Source: Burkholderiales bacterium | GTDB lineage: Bacteria; Pseudomonadota; Gammaproteobacteria; Burkholderiales; Nitrosomonadaceae | Assembly (NCBI GenBank): GCA_024235735.1 | Contig: JACKLU010000002.1 | Span: 124,001 to 188,000 of the forward strand | DNA: 64,000 nucleotides | Direction: 5' to 3' | Shown here: positions 1 through 6,651 of the stretch, in pieces | Layout of the letters: the number at the start of each line of letters is the position of its first letter | Position numbering within the stretch: position 1 is the first letter of the stretch | Position numbers and translations under genes: made by a program | The notes under the pieces: generated by a model | The model's database searches: none | What the model saw: the letters and a program-made list of their open reading frames with translations, nothing else | What the model was told of the DNA's origin: nothing

Positions 1-1229
1 GTGTTTTTGAGCGGGCCGAGAATGCAACGCTTTATGATCAGGACGGTCATGCCTATCTTGATTTTCTGGCCGGCGCCGGCAGTCTGAATTATGGTCACAA
101 TCATCCGGTATTGCGCGACGCATTGCTGCACTATATTTCGTCGGACGGCATAACCCACGGTCTCGACTTCCACACTCGCGCCAAAGGGGATTTTCTTGAG
201 GCCATGCGCTTGCATATTTTTGAACCGCGCGGCCTTGATTATGTTATTCAATTCACCGGGCCTACCGGCGCCAACGCGGTTGAAGCTGCGCTGAAAATCG
301 CACGCAAGGTCAAGCAGCGCAGCAATATTGTCTCTTTCACCAACGGTTTTCATGGCGTGACCTTGGGTTCGCTGGCGGCAACGGGTAACGAACATCATCG
401 CGGTGGTGCGGGACTGTCGCTGACCGGCGTTACTGCAATGCCTTATGACGGTTATATGGGGGATGACGTCGATACCATAGATTATTTTGAAAAAGTATTG
501 GGTGATGCCAGTAGTGGACTCGACCATCCTGCCGCAGTCGTGCTTGAAACCGTACAGGGCGAGGGTGGGCTCAATGTAGCCTCCATTGAATGGTTGCAAC
601 GACTGCAACGCCTGTGTCATCGCTATGATATGTTGCTGATCATTGATGACATTCAAGCGGGCTGTGGCCGTACCGGCAGCTTTTTCAGCTTTGAAGCGGC
701 GAATATCAAACCGGACATTGTCACTTTGTCAAAATCACTTTCCGGATTTGGTCTTCCCTTTGCTGTCACCCTGATTAAACGTGATCTCGATATCTGGGAG
801 CCGGGTGAGCATAATGGTACTTTCCGTGGCAACAATCATGCTTTTGTCACCGCCACTGCCGCAATCGAGACTTTCTGGCGCGATGAGGAATTCGCCAGCT
901 CAGTTCAGGATAAGGCAGCGTTATTGACGCAACGCTTGCGCGCCATCGCCGAGAAGCATGGCAAGGGTCTTTTCAGGGTAAAAGGACGCGGTTTGATGCA
1001 AGGTATTGACTGCGGCAGCGGCAAGCTGGCTTCCGCAGTCAGTCGCGCTGCTTTTGCCCGTGGCATGATCATCGAAACCAGCGGGCCCGATGGTGAAGTG
1101 GTCAAATGTTTGTGTCCCCTGACAATCAATCACGAGGATCTGACACGCGGCCTGAAGATTCTGGACGACAGCGTTGCGGCGGCGATAGCCAGTCAGCGCA
1201 AGTCTTTCAGAGACATTGTCGCGGCCTGA
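1..1229 (+). CDS. ectB: Diaminobutyrate-2-oxoglutarate transaminase EctB (5' end cut by window)
   Basis: PLP-dependent class III aminotransferase that makes L-2,4-diaminobutyrate from aspartate semialdehyde, the first committed step of ectoine synthesis in the cytoplasm. The open frame is already running at base 3, so the true start lies upstream of the window. Visible landmarks are LDFLAGAGSLNYGHNHP near the cut end, FTGPTGANAVEAA, the IDDIQAGCGRTG motif that contacts the PLP ring, and the Schiff-base lysine in TLSKSLSG. Sequence match to EctB is close along the whole visible length. It is followed five bases later by ectC, so the two are surely co-transcribed. ectA should lie just upstream, outside the window. 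Confidence 0.95.
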   Translation, partial: VFERAENATLYDQDGHAYLDFLAGAGSLNYGHNHPVLRDALLHYISSDGITHGLDFHTRAKGDFLEAMRLHIFEPRGLDYVIQFTGPTGANAVEAALKIARKVKQRSNIVSFTNGFHGVTLGSLAATGNEHHRGGAGLSLTGVTAMPYDGYMGDDVDTIDYFEKVLGDASSGLDHPAAVVLETVQGEGGLNVASIEWLQRLQRLCHRYDMLLIIDDIQAGCGRTGSFFSFEAANIKPDIVTLSKSLSGFGLPFAVTLIKRDLDIWEPGEHNGTFRGNNHAFVTATAAIETFWRDEEFASSVQDKAALLTQRLRAIAEKHGKGLFRVKGRGLMQGIDCGSGKLASAVSRAAFARGMIIETSGPDGEVVKCLCPLTINHEDLTRGLKILDDSVAAAIASQRKSFRDIVAA

Positions 1230-1234
1230 TCATC

Positions 1235-1630
1235 ATGATTGTGCGTAATTTGAAAGCGGCGCGCAATTCTTCGCGCCGGATCATTTCGAAAAACTGGGAA
1301 AGCACTCGTCTGTTATTGAAAAATGACAGCATGGGGTTTTCATTCCATATCACGACGATTTATGCCGGGACACAAACCGAGATGTGCTATCAGAACCATC
1401 TCGAGGCAGTTTATTGCGTTTCTGGTCAGGGATCGGTCAAAACACTCGACGATGGACAGGAATATCCGATCACGCCAGGAACGATCTATGTTCTGAATCA
1501 GCATGACAGGCATGTGCTGCGCGCCGATACCGAACTGGAATTAGCGTGCGTTTTCAATCCGCCGCTTCACGGTCGTGAAACACACGATGAATCTGGCGCG
1601 TATCCTTTGGAAGCCGAAACAATTGAATAA
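1235..1630 (+). CDS. ectC: L-ectoine synthase EctC
   Basis: A 131-residue cupin enzyme that cyclises N-gamma-acetyl-diaminobutyrate to ectoine, the last step of the pathway. It starts MIVRNLKAARNSS, and the frame contains the EctC landmarks GFSFHITTIYAGTQTEMCYQNHLEAVYC and the proline-rich end VFNPPLHGRETHDESGAYPL (described here as two stretches of the family signature). The frame stays open upstream into ectB, but ATG 1235 gives the normal family length (about 130 residues) and sits five bases after the ectB stop. It is the middle gene of ectB-ectC-ectD. Confidence 0.95.
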   Translation: MIVRNLKAARNSSRRIISKNWESTRLLLKNDSMGFSFHITTIYAGTQTEMCYQNHLEAVYCVSGQGSVKTLDDGQEYPITPGTIYVLNQHDRHVLRADTELELACVFNPPLHGRETHDESGAYPLEAETIE

Positions 1631-1657
1631 TCTGAAATAGCATGAAAGAACTATCAC

Positions 1658-2602
1658 ATGAAAGAGCAGCTGAAACAGGAGGATTTCTCCACAACTCAAA
1701 TTGATCATTACCCATCGCGCCTGGATACCGTGCCCAAGGTGCTGGCGCGGCGGGATCCGGTCGTCCACAGCGAATGGACAATTGACTCGCCCCTCACGCG
1801 CGGGCAAACGGAAAGTTATGCCTGCAATGGATTTTTGACGCTTCCGGATGTTCTGACATCAAGTGAAGTTGCCTGCTTGCAGCGAGAAATGTGCGTGCTG
1901 CAGGATGGCGCGAATGTCATTGATTCTGAATTACTTATTCGGGAGCCTGATAATGGAGCGCTTCGCTCGATTTTTAAAGTCCATGAAATTAGCCGGATTT
2001 TCTCACGCCTGGCCAGCGATCATCGGTTGGTGACTATCGCACGCTTCTTATTGGGTGAGGCGGTTTATATTCATCAGTCACGTCTTAATTTTAAGCCCGC
2101 TTTTCGCGGGAAAGAATTTTACTGGCATTCCGATTTCGAAACCTGGCATGTTGAGGATGGCATGCCGCGTATGCGCGCCTTGTCAATGTCGATTGTACTG
2201 ACACCCAATTACGGATTTAATGGGCCCTTAATGCTGATTCCTGGTTCGCACTGCAAATATGTTGCCTGTGTCGGTGAAACGCCGGACAAACATTACTTGC
2301 AATCGCTAAAAAAACAGGAATACGGGGTGCCGGATGACAACAACTTGCGAACTTTAGCCGAAACTGGCGGCATCGAAATCCCGACAGGGCCTGTTGGGAC
2401 TGTCATTCTGTTCGATTGCAATACCATGCATGGTTCGAACAGCAATATCACACCTTTTCCACGAAGCAATTTCTTTATTGTTTATAACGCGTGCAGTAAT
2501 CGTCTGGTAACACCTTTCGGTGGAAAGCCGCCGCGACCGGATTTTCTGGCGGATCGCAGCATGTCAAACACTTTACTGGTTTTCGAAGGTGATATTGCCT
2601 AG
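1658..2602 (+). CDS. ectD: Ectoine 5-hydroxylase EctD
   Basis: Non-haem Fe(II)/2-oxoglutarate dioxygenase that converts ectoine to 5-hydroxyectoine. It has 314 residues, close to the family norm of about 300. The iron-binding HxD is in FYWHSDFETWH (H157, D159) and the distal histidine is in CNTMHGSNSN (H258). The following PRSNFFIVYNACSN fits the 2-oxoglutarate-binding arginine region. The gene starts 27 bases after ectC and is the last gene of the operon, which suggests both ectoine and hydroxyectoine are produced. No other oxygenase family matches this well. Confidence 0.93.
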   Translation: MKEQLKQEDFSTTQIDHYPSRLDTVPKVLARRDPVVHSEWTIDSPLTRGQTESYACNGFLTLPDVLTSSEVACLQREMCVLQDGANVIDSELLIREPDNGALRSIFKVHEISRIFSRLASDHRLVTIARFLLGEAVYIHQSRLNFKPAFRGKEFYWHSDFETWHVEDGMPRMRALSMSIVLTPNYGFNGPLMLIPGSHCKYVACVGETPDKHYLQSLKKQEYGVPDDNNLRTLAETGGIEIPTGPVGTVILFDCNTMHGSNSNITPFPRSNFFIVYNACSNRLVTPFGGKPPRPDFLADRSMSNTLLVFEGDIA

Positions 2603-2644
2603 ACATCTGTCCGGGAATAAACTGATTTACTGTGGACGATTCTG

Positions 2645-2710
2645 GCGGGATTTTTCGATCCTTTTCGTTGAATAAACGACTATTCGCCTCAAATGATCGA
2701 AAAATCCCGC
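2645..2710. repeat. Perfect 16-bp inverted repeat
   Basis: Arms at 2645-2660 and 2695-2710 are exact reverse complements (gcgggatttttcgatc and its complement), separated by 34 bases. It lies between the convergent ends of ectD and the PEP-CTERM gene, so it could fold in transcripts from either side. Neither side has a T-run, so a standard intrinsic terminator is not supported. A mobile-element scar is an alternative. Confidence 0.7.
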
Positions 2711-2806
2711 TCAATCAGTTTCGTTCTTACTACGATCGCTATTCTCGGACAACCTCCTGGAGCATCATCGTGAGCGACTTCGCGGTATTTTGCACTGACG
2801 GTTTTA

Positions 2807-3556
2807 TCAGCTGTTGCGTGCGCGGGATCCGCCGAATAATCCCAGTAAACCGATACCAAACAATGCCAGCATAGATGGTTCGGGCATAGGATTCACGGAT
2901 TCGGTAATCAGGACGAAGTCGTTGTAGTCCAGGTCACCTCCGCCGGCCAGGTCTTCCCATGCCATGATATATTCATTTGTGCTCCAGATCCCGGGAAGCG
3001 TTGCGGGAAGATCAATGGTATCAATACCTTTCCCCTGGAAAGCAACCATGTGATCGATGCTATCGGCATTTAAATTTTTATCACTGTAAAAAATGTTTGT
3101 TCCGGTATTTAAGAAATACCCAAAAGCATTGCCTGCAAAATCAACACCGGTATCCGTAAAGTTGATGATTACTGAACCATCGTTGCCAAAAGTCAGTAAT
3201 TTTTGCGCGCCCGCGCCTTCTATTCCTGAAAACAGGGTAACCATTTTAGCTGGATTCGTTGCATCATAGATACCGACAGTGTTGGTATTGGCATTGCCAG
3301 CCAGTTCGACAATGATCTGAGCAAATGAACCACCGCTTCCGGAGATTTGCCAGTAGCTGTCTGTATTAAGTTGGTCGGTATTAACATTTGTGCTGCTGAC
3401 ATTGCTGATCGGCGCTACGGTTATGCCATTCAGTATGGACTGAAGGGATGCTCCGCCATCGCCAAATGTAATTGTGGCATTGGCAAATCCAGCGGAAGTC
3501 ATGCCGATTGTTGCGGTAAGCGCTGCTGATAAAGTCAAACGTGTTTGTTTTTTCAT
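2807..3556 (-). CDS. PEP-CTERM surface protein with DUF4114-like domain
   Basis: Predicted exported protein of 249 residues. A signal peptide covers about residues 1-26 (MKKQTRLTLSAALTATIG...GFANA). The middle is a glycine/asparagine-rich beta-type region, followed by WEDLAGGGDLDYNDFV, which resembles DUF4114. It ends in a PEP-CTERM sorting tag: MPEPSMLA, a short hydrophobic segment, then an arginine-containing tail. Family knowledge: such tags are cut by exosortase and the protein is delivered to the cell surface or matrix. The start at 3556 was chosen because an AAGGGGAA ribosome site lies 8-9 bases upstream and the signal peptide begins there. The longer frame to 3586 adds ten residues with no support. 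No exosortase gene is in the window, but an exosortase-A-associated ligase is at 46.8 kb. Confidence 0.85.
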   Translation of the reverse strand: MKKQTRLTLSAALTATIGMTSAGFANATITFGDGGASLQSILNGITVAPISNVSSTNVNTDQLNTDSYWQISGSGGSFAQIIVELAGNANTNTVGIYDATNPAKMVTLFSGIEGAGAQKLLTFGNDGSVIINFTDTGVDFAGNAFGYFLNTGTNIFYSDKNLNADSIDHMVAFQGKGIDTIDLPATLPGIWSTNEYIMAWEDLAGGGDLDYNDFVLITESVNPMPEPSMLALFGIGLLGLFGGSRARNS

Positions 3557-3949
3557 TTCCGGTTTCCCCTTTGAGAATGTTGTCAAAACGTGTTAATAAA
3601 AATACCGGTCTGGGTGCATTCGTTTGGATTCATGAACAGCGGCAAGTCGCAACTGAATCATTAATGTAATCGATGCGTAATCAGTATCTCCATGGGTGAC
3701 TATCTTACTGATTCAGAATAGTTAATCTATTGGACAAAAGTACGGCGGGGAACGAAAGAGTTAACTTGCGGGAAGACGAGAATTGTCAGGCGTTGAGATT
3801 AGTCTGCTTAACCTGAAATGGCTCTGTCAGGGATTGTTTGGACGAACGATAGCGGAGAATGACAGGTTAACGCAGTTGGAACAACTGGCGCAGAGCTCGC
3901 CGAATTGTTTCGCGATAATCATCTGGTTGCTTTGTGCCAGATAGTGGGC
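3557..3949. other. Non-coding gap upstream of the PEP-CTERM gene
   Basis: About 390 bases with no convincing gene. It must hold the promoter of the leftward PEP-CTERM gene. I looked for a sigma-54 type GG-N10-GC promoter, as used by some PEP-CTERM genes, and found none that is convincing. A short open stretch on the + strand at about 3860-4030 runs through the terminator stem and is probably chance. Confidence 0.5.
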
Positions 3950-3975
3950 AACAAAAAACCCACCGTAGTGGGTTT
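3950..3975 (-). terminator. Intrinsic terminator of the 4045-4452 gene
   Basis: Stem AAACCCAC (3956-3963), loop CGTA and GTGGGTTT (3968-3975). Read on the minus strand it is followed by a run of Ts (GGGTTTTTTG), as expected 70 bases downstream of the leftward gene stop. Confidence 0.75.
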
Positions 3976-4044
3976 CTTGCTGAAGCTCGGAGGTTTGGAT
4001 TTTAAGATGGATTCAAACTCGGTTTTTCATTAACCGGATTGTGT

Positions 4045-4452
4045 TCAGCTTTTTGTTTTGCCGGAGGCGGCGAACGCCGGACGAAATGACTCTTCCTCGG
4101 CTATTTTCTTGTGATAGGCAGCTTTTTTCATGCTGTCTTCAGCTTCCTTTTCAAATTCATGAATCTTGTATTCAACGTGCTTTTTAATATTTTGTCCGTT
4201 TTTTCCCAAGAAGCTGGTTCTGGGCTTGTGACTCAGCGCTTCAACCTGTTCTTCTATCTTTGCGTGCAGATCATCGGCGTGTTGTTCATAGTGAGTAGCC
4301 AGTGCACCGTGATTAACTGTTCCATCACTGTTCAACGCATCTGACCTGAATTGTGCGTCATATTCCGCGGAGAAAGCGCTGACTGGCAATGCAAGCGCTA
4401 CCAGAGCAAACAAGACTATCACTTTTATCAATGCGCTTTTTTCTGTTTTCAT
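4045..4452 (-). CDS. Small exported helical protein, paralogue 1 of 3
   Basis: Unrecognised 135-residue protein with a signal peptide (MKTEKSALIKVIVLFALV...AFSA). The mature part is almost wholly helical and charged: a first helix rich in H/E/K (HYEQHADDLHAKIEEQVEAL), a conserved turn KPRTSFLGKNGQ, and a second helix KIHEFEKEAEDSMKKAAYHKK. The same core recurs in the genes at 4784 and 5379. The start at 4452 gives the N-terminus MKTEKS, identical to paralogue 2, and sits 8 bases after AGGA. The longer frame adds only MMI. It is divergent from paralogue 2 and has its own terminator. Periplasmic or envelope location is inferred; function is unknown. Confidence 0.8.
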   Translation of the reverse strand: MKTEKSALIKVIVLFALVALALPVSAFSAEYDAQFRSDALNSDGTVNHGALATHYEQHADDLHAKIEEQVEALSHKPRTSFLGKNGQNIKKHVEYKIHEFEKEAEDSMKKAAYHKKIAEEESFRPAFAASGKTKS

Positions 4453-4783
4453 GATCATCATCCTGTAATCAAAATTATCACGGTAGTCATTGTAGAAAAA
4501 TCATGCAATGAAAAAAATCGGGAATACGCTTATTTTGATCTAAGGGTAACCATTAGAAAAGCATTTCAGAACAGGGGACTGAAATACTGTATTTAATTCC
4601 ATCGGTTTTTTTTGTACGTATCCTCTGTTGCGACTGTGTTGTTCCGAGATATTTACAACTTGATGTTTCTATACCAGTATCTAATGGTTTCCCTTAGCGA
4701 AAAACAAGCGTTTCCCCAATATACGCATTGATCAGAGTTTATTAGTATGGTGGCGTGTTAATTTACTTGGAGTCATTGCTACT
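4453..4783. other. Divergent intergenic region between two paralogues
   Basis: 330 AT-rich bases between the divergent starts of paralogues 1 and 2. It should contain both promoters. I see no clear consensus -35/-10 pair or operator palindrome that I would assign with confidence. Confidence 0.5.
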
Positions 4784-5233
4784 ATGAAAACGGAAAAATC
4801 TCTGATCATTTTTTCATTGTTGGCTTTTTTTGTAACTACCAGCTTGTCGGTCAATGCTTTTGCAGCCAATGAAAGCATCAATATGCAATCGGTCAATCAA
4901 GCGCGCAGCAGCTATCTCGATCACGCTGCGATAGCCGAACAGCATAAACGTTTGGCCAGAGAAATGCAGGATAAAAAAGAAGCGCAAGTGGAAATTCTCA
5001 GAAATAAACCAAGCACCAGTTTCCTCGGCAGGAATGGGAAATATCTCAAATCACGCATCGTAACTAAAATTCAGGAGTACGATGAAGTTGCCCGGGAGAA
5101 TCTGGCAAAAGCAGCTTATCATAGTGCAATCGCTGCCGAGCAGGCATCCATGAATTCTGCTGCAAAATCCACTCCGATGGGTGATCAATTCAATAAAGCA
5201 AAAATCAGATCGAATGACGCCAGTGGTTTGTAA
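4784..5233 (+). CDS. Small exported helical protein, paralogue 2 of 3
   Basis: 149-residue protein of unknown function. The signal peptide MKTEKSLIIFSLLAFF...NAFA is followed by the same two-helix core as its neighbours: AIAEQHKRLAREMQDKKEAQ, the turn KPSTSFLGRNGKYLKS, and KIQEYDEVARENLAKAAYHS. The C-terminal 30 residues are polar and unconserved. ATG 4784 follows a TTGGAGTC ribosome site. A strong terminator follows at 5275. The divergent twin at 4045-4452 and the co-directional lipoprotein at 5379 indicate local duplication of one ancestral gene. Confidence 0.8.
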   Translation: MKTEKSLIIFSLLAFFVTTSLSVNAFAANESINMQSVNQARSSYLDHAAIAEQHKRLAREMQDKKEAQVEILRNKPSTSFLGRNGKYLKSRIVTKIQEYDEVARENLAKAAYHSAIAAEQASMNSAAKSTPMGDQFNKAKIRSNDASGL

Positions 5234-5274
5234 ATCAATCGCATTGAAAATGCATCCATCCCTGTGAAGTTGAA

Positions 5275-5308
5275 GCCGTCAGGAAATTTTTTTCTGGCGG
5301 CTTTTTTG
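5275..5308 (+). terminator. Intrinsic terminator after paralogue 2
   Basis: A GC-rich stem of about 11 pairs (GCCGTCAGGAAA against TTTCTGGCGGC, with two G-T pairs) is followed by TTTTTT. It lies about 40 bases after the stop at 5233. Confidence 0.85.
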
Positions 5309-5378
5309 TCGGACGAACAAGTATTTTAGCGTGTTGTTGAATAAGCAGAGCGCATTTTAATTAATGGAGATTAACGCC

Positions 5379-5876
5379 ATGTCAGTAAAAACCGAGACTA
5401 CTTTTATTCCATCGCTGTTTGTGCGAGTCATCAAACATCTGATTCTTCTATCCGTCTGCGCAGTGCTGGCGGCCTGTGCTTCCACCAATACATTACCTTC
5501 AGCGGAACTTGCCGGGGTTGACGCCGAACTTAAGTCTGTTGGCAGTCAGGATCATGCAACGCTGGCTGGGAAATACGAAAATATGGCCGCCGGGATGCGG
5601 GCCAAAGCGCATGAACAAAGAGAAATTCTGGAAAACAGTGCCTTTTCGACGCAGTTTGGCAAGAATCAAAGAAGCGCAAAATCGCGGATTGAATTTAAAA
5701 TTCGGCAATATGAACAGGTTGCCGAGGAATATGAAGAGAAAGCAGCTTTTCACCATGCCATGGCGAATGAATTGACCGCAGGAAAGTCCGTTGCAGAAAC
5801 AAAAACAGCACCCGCAAATCTGCAACTTGAAAAAGCCAGCGTTATTTCTCCATCAGAAACTACAGGTAAATTCTAA
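5379..5876 (+). CDS. Small lipoprotein, paralogue 3 of 3
   Basis: 165-residue predicted lipoprotein. An N-terminal hydrophobic segment ends in the lipobox CAVLAAC followed by AST, so the cysteine would be lipidated. The mature part carries the same core as the two neighbours: LAGKYENMAAGMRAKAHEQRE, the turn STQFGKNQRSAKS, and KIRQYEQVAEEYEEKAAFHH. ATG 5379 was chosen because GGAG lies nine bases upstream. An in-frame ATG at 5364 lacks a ribosome site. Function is unknown. The lipid anchor shows that at least one member of this family is membrane-tethered. Confidence 0.8.
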   Translation: MSVKTETTFIPSLFVRVIKHLILLSVCAVLAACASTNTLPSAELAGVDAELKSVGSQDHATLAGKYENMAAGMRAKAHEQREILENSAFSTQFGKNQRSAKSRIEFKIRQYEQVAEEYEEKAAFHHAMANELTAGKSVAETKTAPANLQLEKASVISPSETTGKF

Positions 5877-5900
5877 GCGCCAGGCATTGCAACAACAATG

Positions 5901-5932
5901 GATATGGCCTGACAATTGATGCAGGCCATATC
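5901..5932 (+). terminator. Perfect 11-bp hairpin after paralogue 3
   Basis: GATATGGCCTG (5901-5911) pairs exactly with CAGGCCATATC (5922-5932) across a ten-base loop, 25 bases after the lipoprotein stop. There is no T-run, so termination is plausible but not proven. Confidence 0.5.
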
Positions 5933-6039
5933 AGACGATTAGATGACCAGTATTCCACTGACCAAAATATATCCGCCTGCCAACCGAGAAGTGATTCCCA
6001 TTTTTCAGACAGTTACCTTAGGAGTTATTTTCATGGTTA

Positions 6040-6156
6040 TCAATCTGCTTTTTGCAGTCTGATAGACGCATAGTAAACCTGATCAGGTGTTGCCATAAAG
6101 GTCTGATGTTTTCGATTTTCATTGTAAAGTCGGAAATACTTCGCCATGTGAATGGC
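6040..6156 (-). pseudogene. IS3-family transposase (OrfB) C-terminal remnant
   Basis: About 39 codons on the minus strand read ...MAKYFRLYNENRKHQTFMAT, then PDQVYYAS and a stop. This matches the very end of IS3-type integrase-like transposases (consensus Y-x-x-F/Y-N-x-x-R-x-H-x-x-L...TP-x-x-V-Y). The catalytic DDE core is absent. The apparent frame continues upstream, but that part is only the antisense of the istB fragment at 6175, so the real remnant ends near 6156. Confidence 0.7.
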
Positions 6157-6174
6157 TGGCTTTTTCATAAATAA

Positions 6175-6399
6175 TTGACAATCATTACGACCAACCTCAC
6201 ATTTGTGGAATGGAGTAGTGTTTTTATCGACGCCAAAATGACTACCGCACTTCTGGATCGGTTGATCCATCATTGCCGCATTATCGAAACTGGAAACGAG
6301 TCTTGCCGTTACAAACAGAGTGCCGCGAGTGCAAAAATCAGAATACAGCAACGGGAAAAGGAAAAATATTCACCAGAAGAAAATCTGGTCAACTTGTAG
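6175..6399 (+). pseudogene. istB: IS21-family IstB ATPase C-terminal remnant
   Basis: The frame opens with LTIITTNLTFVEWSSVF followed by DAKMTTALLDRLIHHC, which is the sensor/arginine-finger end of the IstB transposition helper ATPase. It runs to a natural stop. The N-terminal P-loop half and the whole IstA transposase are missing. The fragment abuts the IS3 tail at 6156, showing successive insertions and deletions. Confidence 0.8.
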
Positions 6400-6550
6400 T
6401 CAATTACAACAAACTAAAACATCAACAGGAGGTAAAATACCAACCCAGTCTAGTCGACTTGTCCACAGATGCGTAGTATCCTGCGCTCTGTTTCCCCCTG
6501 GTCAAAATTCAACCGCAATGAGTGGTCAATTTTAAACCGGTATCAACAGA
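6175..6550 (+). mobile_element. Right end of a decayed IS21-family element
   Basis: This comprises the istB tail plus about 150 non-coding bases. The latter contain two related copies of a GGTCAA(A)ATT(C/T)-type motif near 6505 and 6525, typical of the repeated transposase-binding sites at IS21 ends, and finish near ...CAACAGACA. The exact terminus is a guess. The left end is gone. Confidence 0.55.
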
Positions 6551-6651
6551 CAAGATTTCGTACCCAAAACTATTGCCGCAAAAAAACAAATAATCCTCCC
6601 AAGTAAAATCAATCCTCTGATTGGCAGCCGCTAAAAACTTCAAGAAGATAA

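Noticed and set aside
3860..4032. Open + strand stretch (about 55 codons) before the leftward paralogue
   Set aside because: It runs straight through a terminator stem, has no start or family match, and is probably chance.
6157..6351. Upstream part of the minus-strand frame containing the IS3 remnant
   Set aside because: It is the antisense of the IstB fragment; only the last 39 codons are transposase-like.
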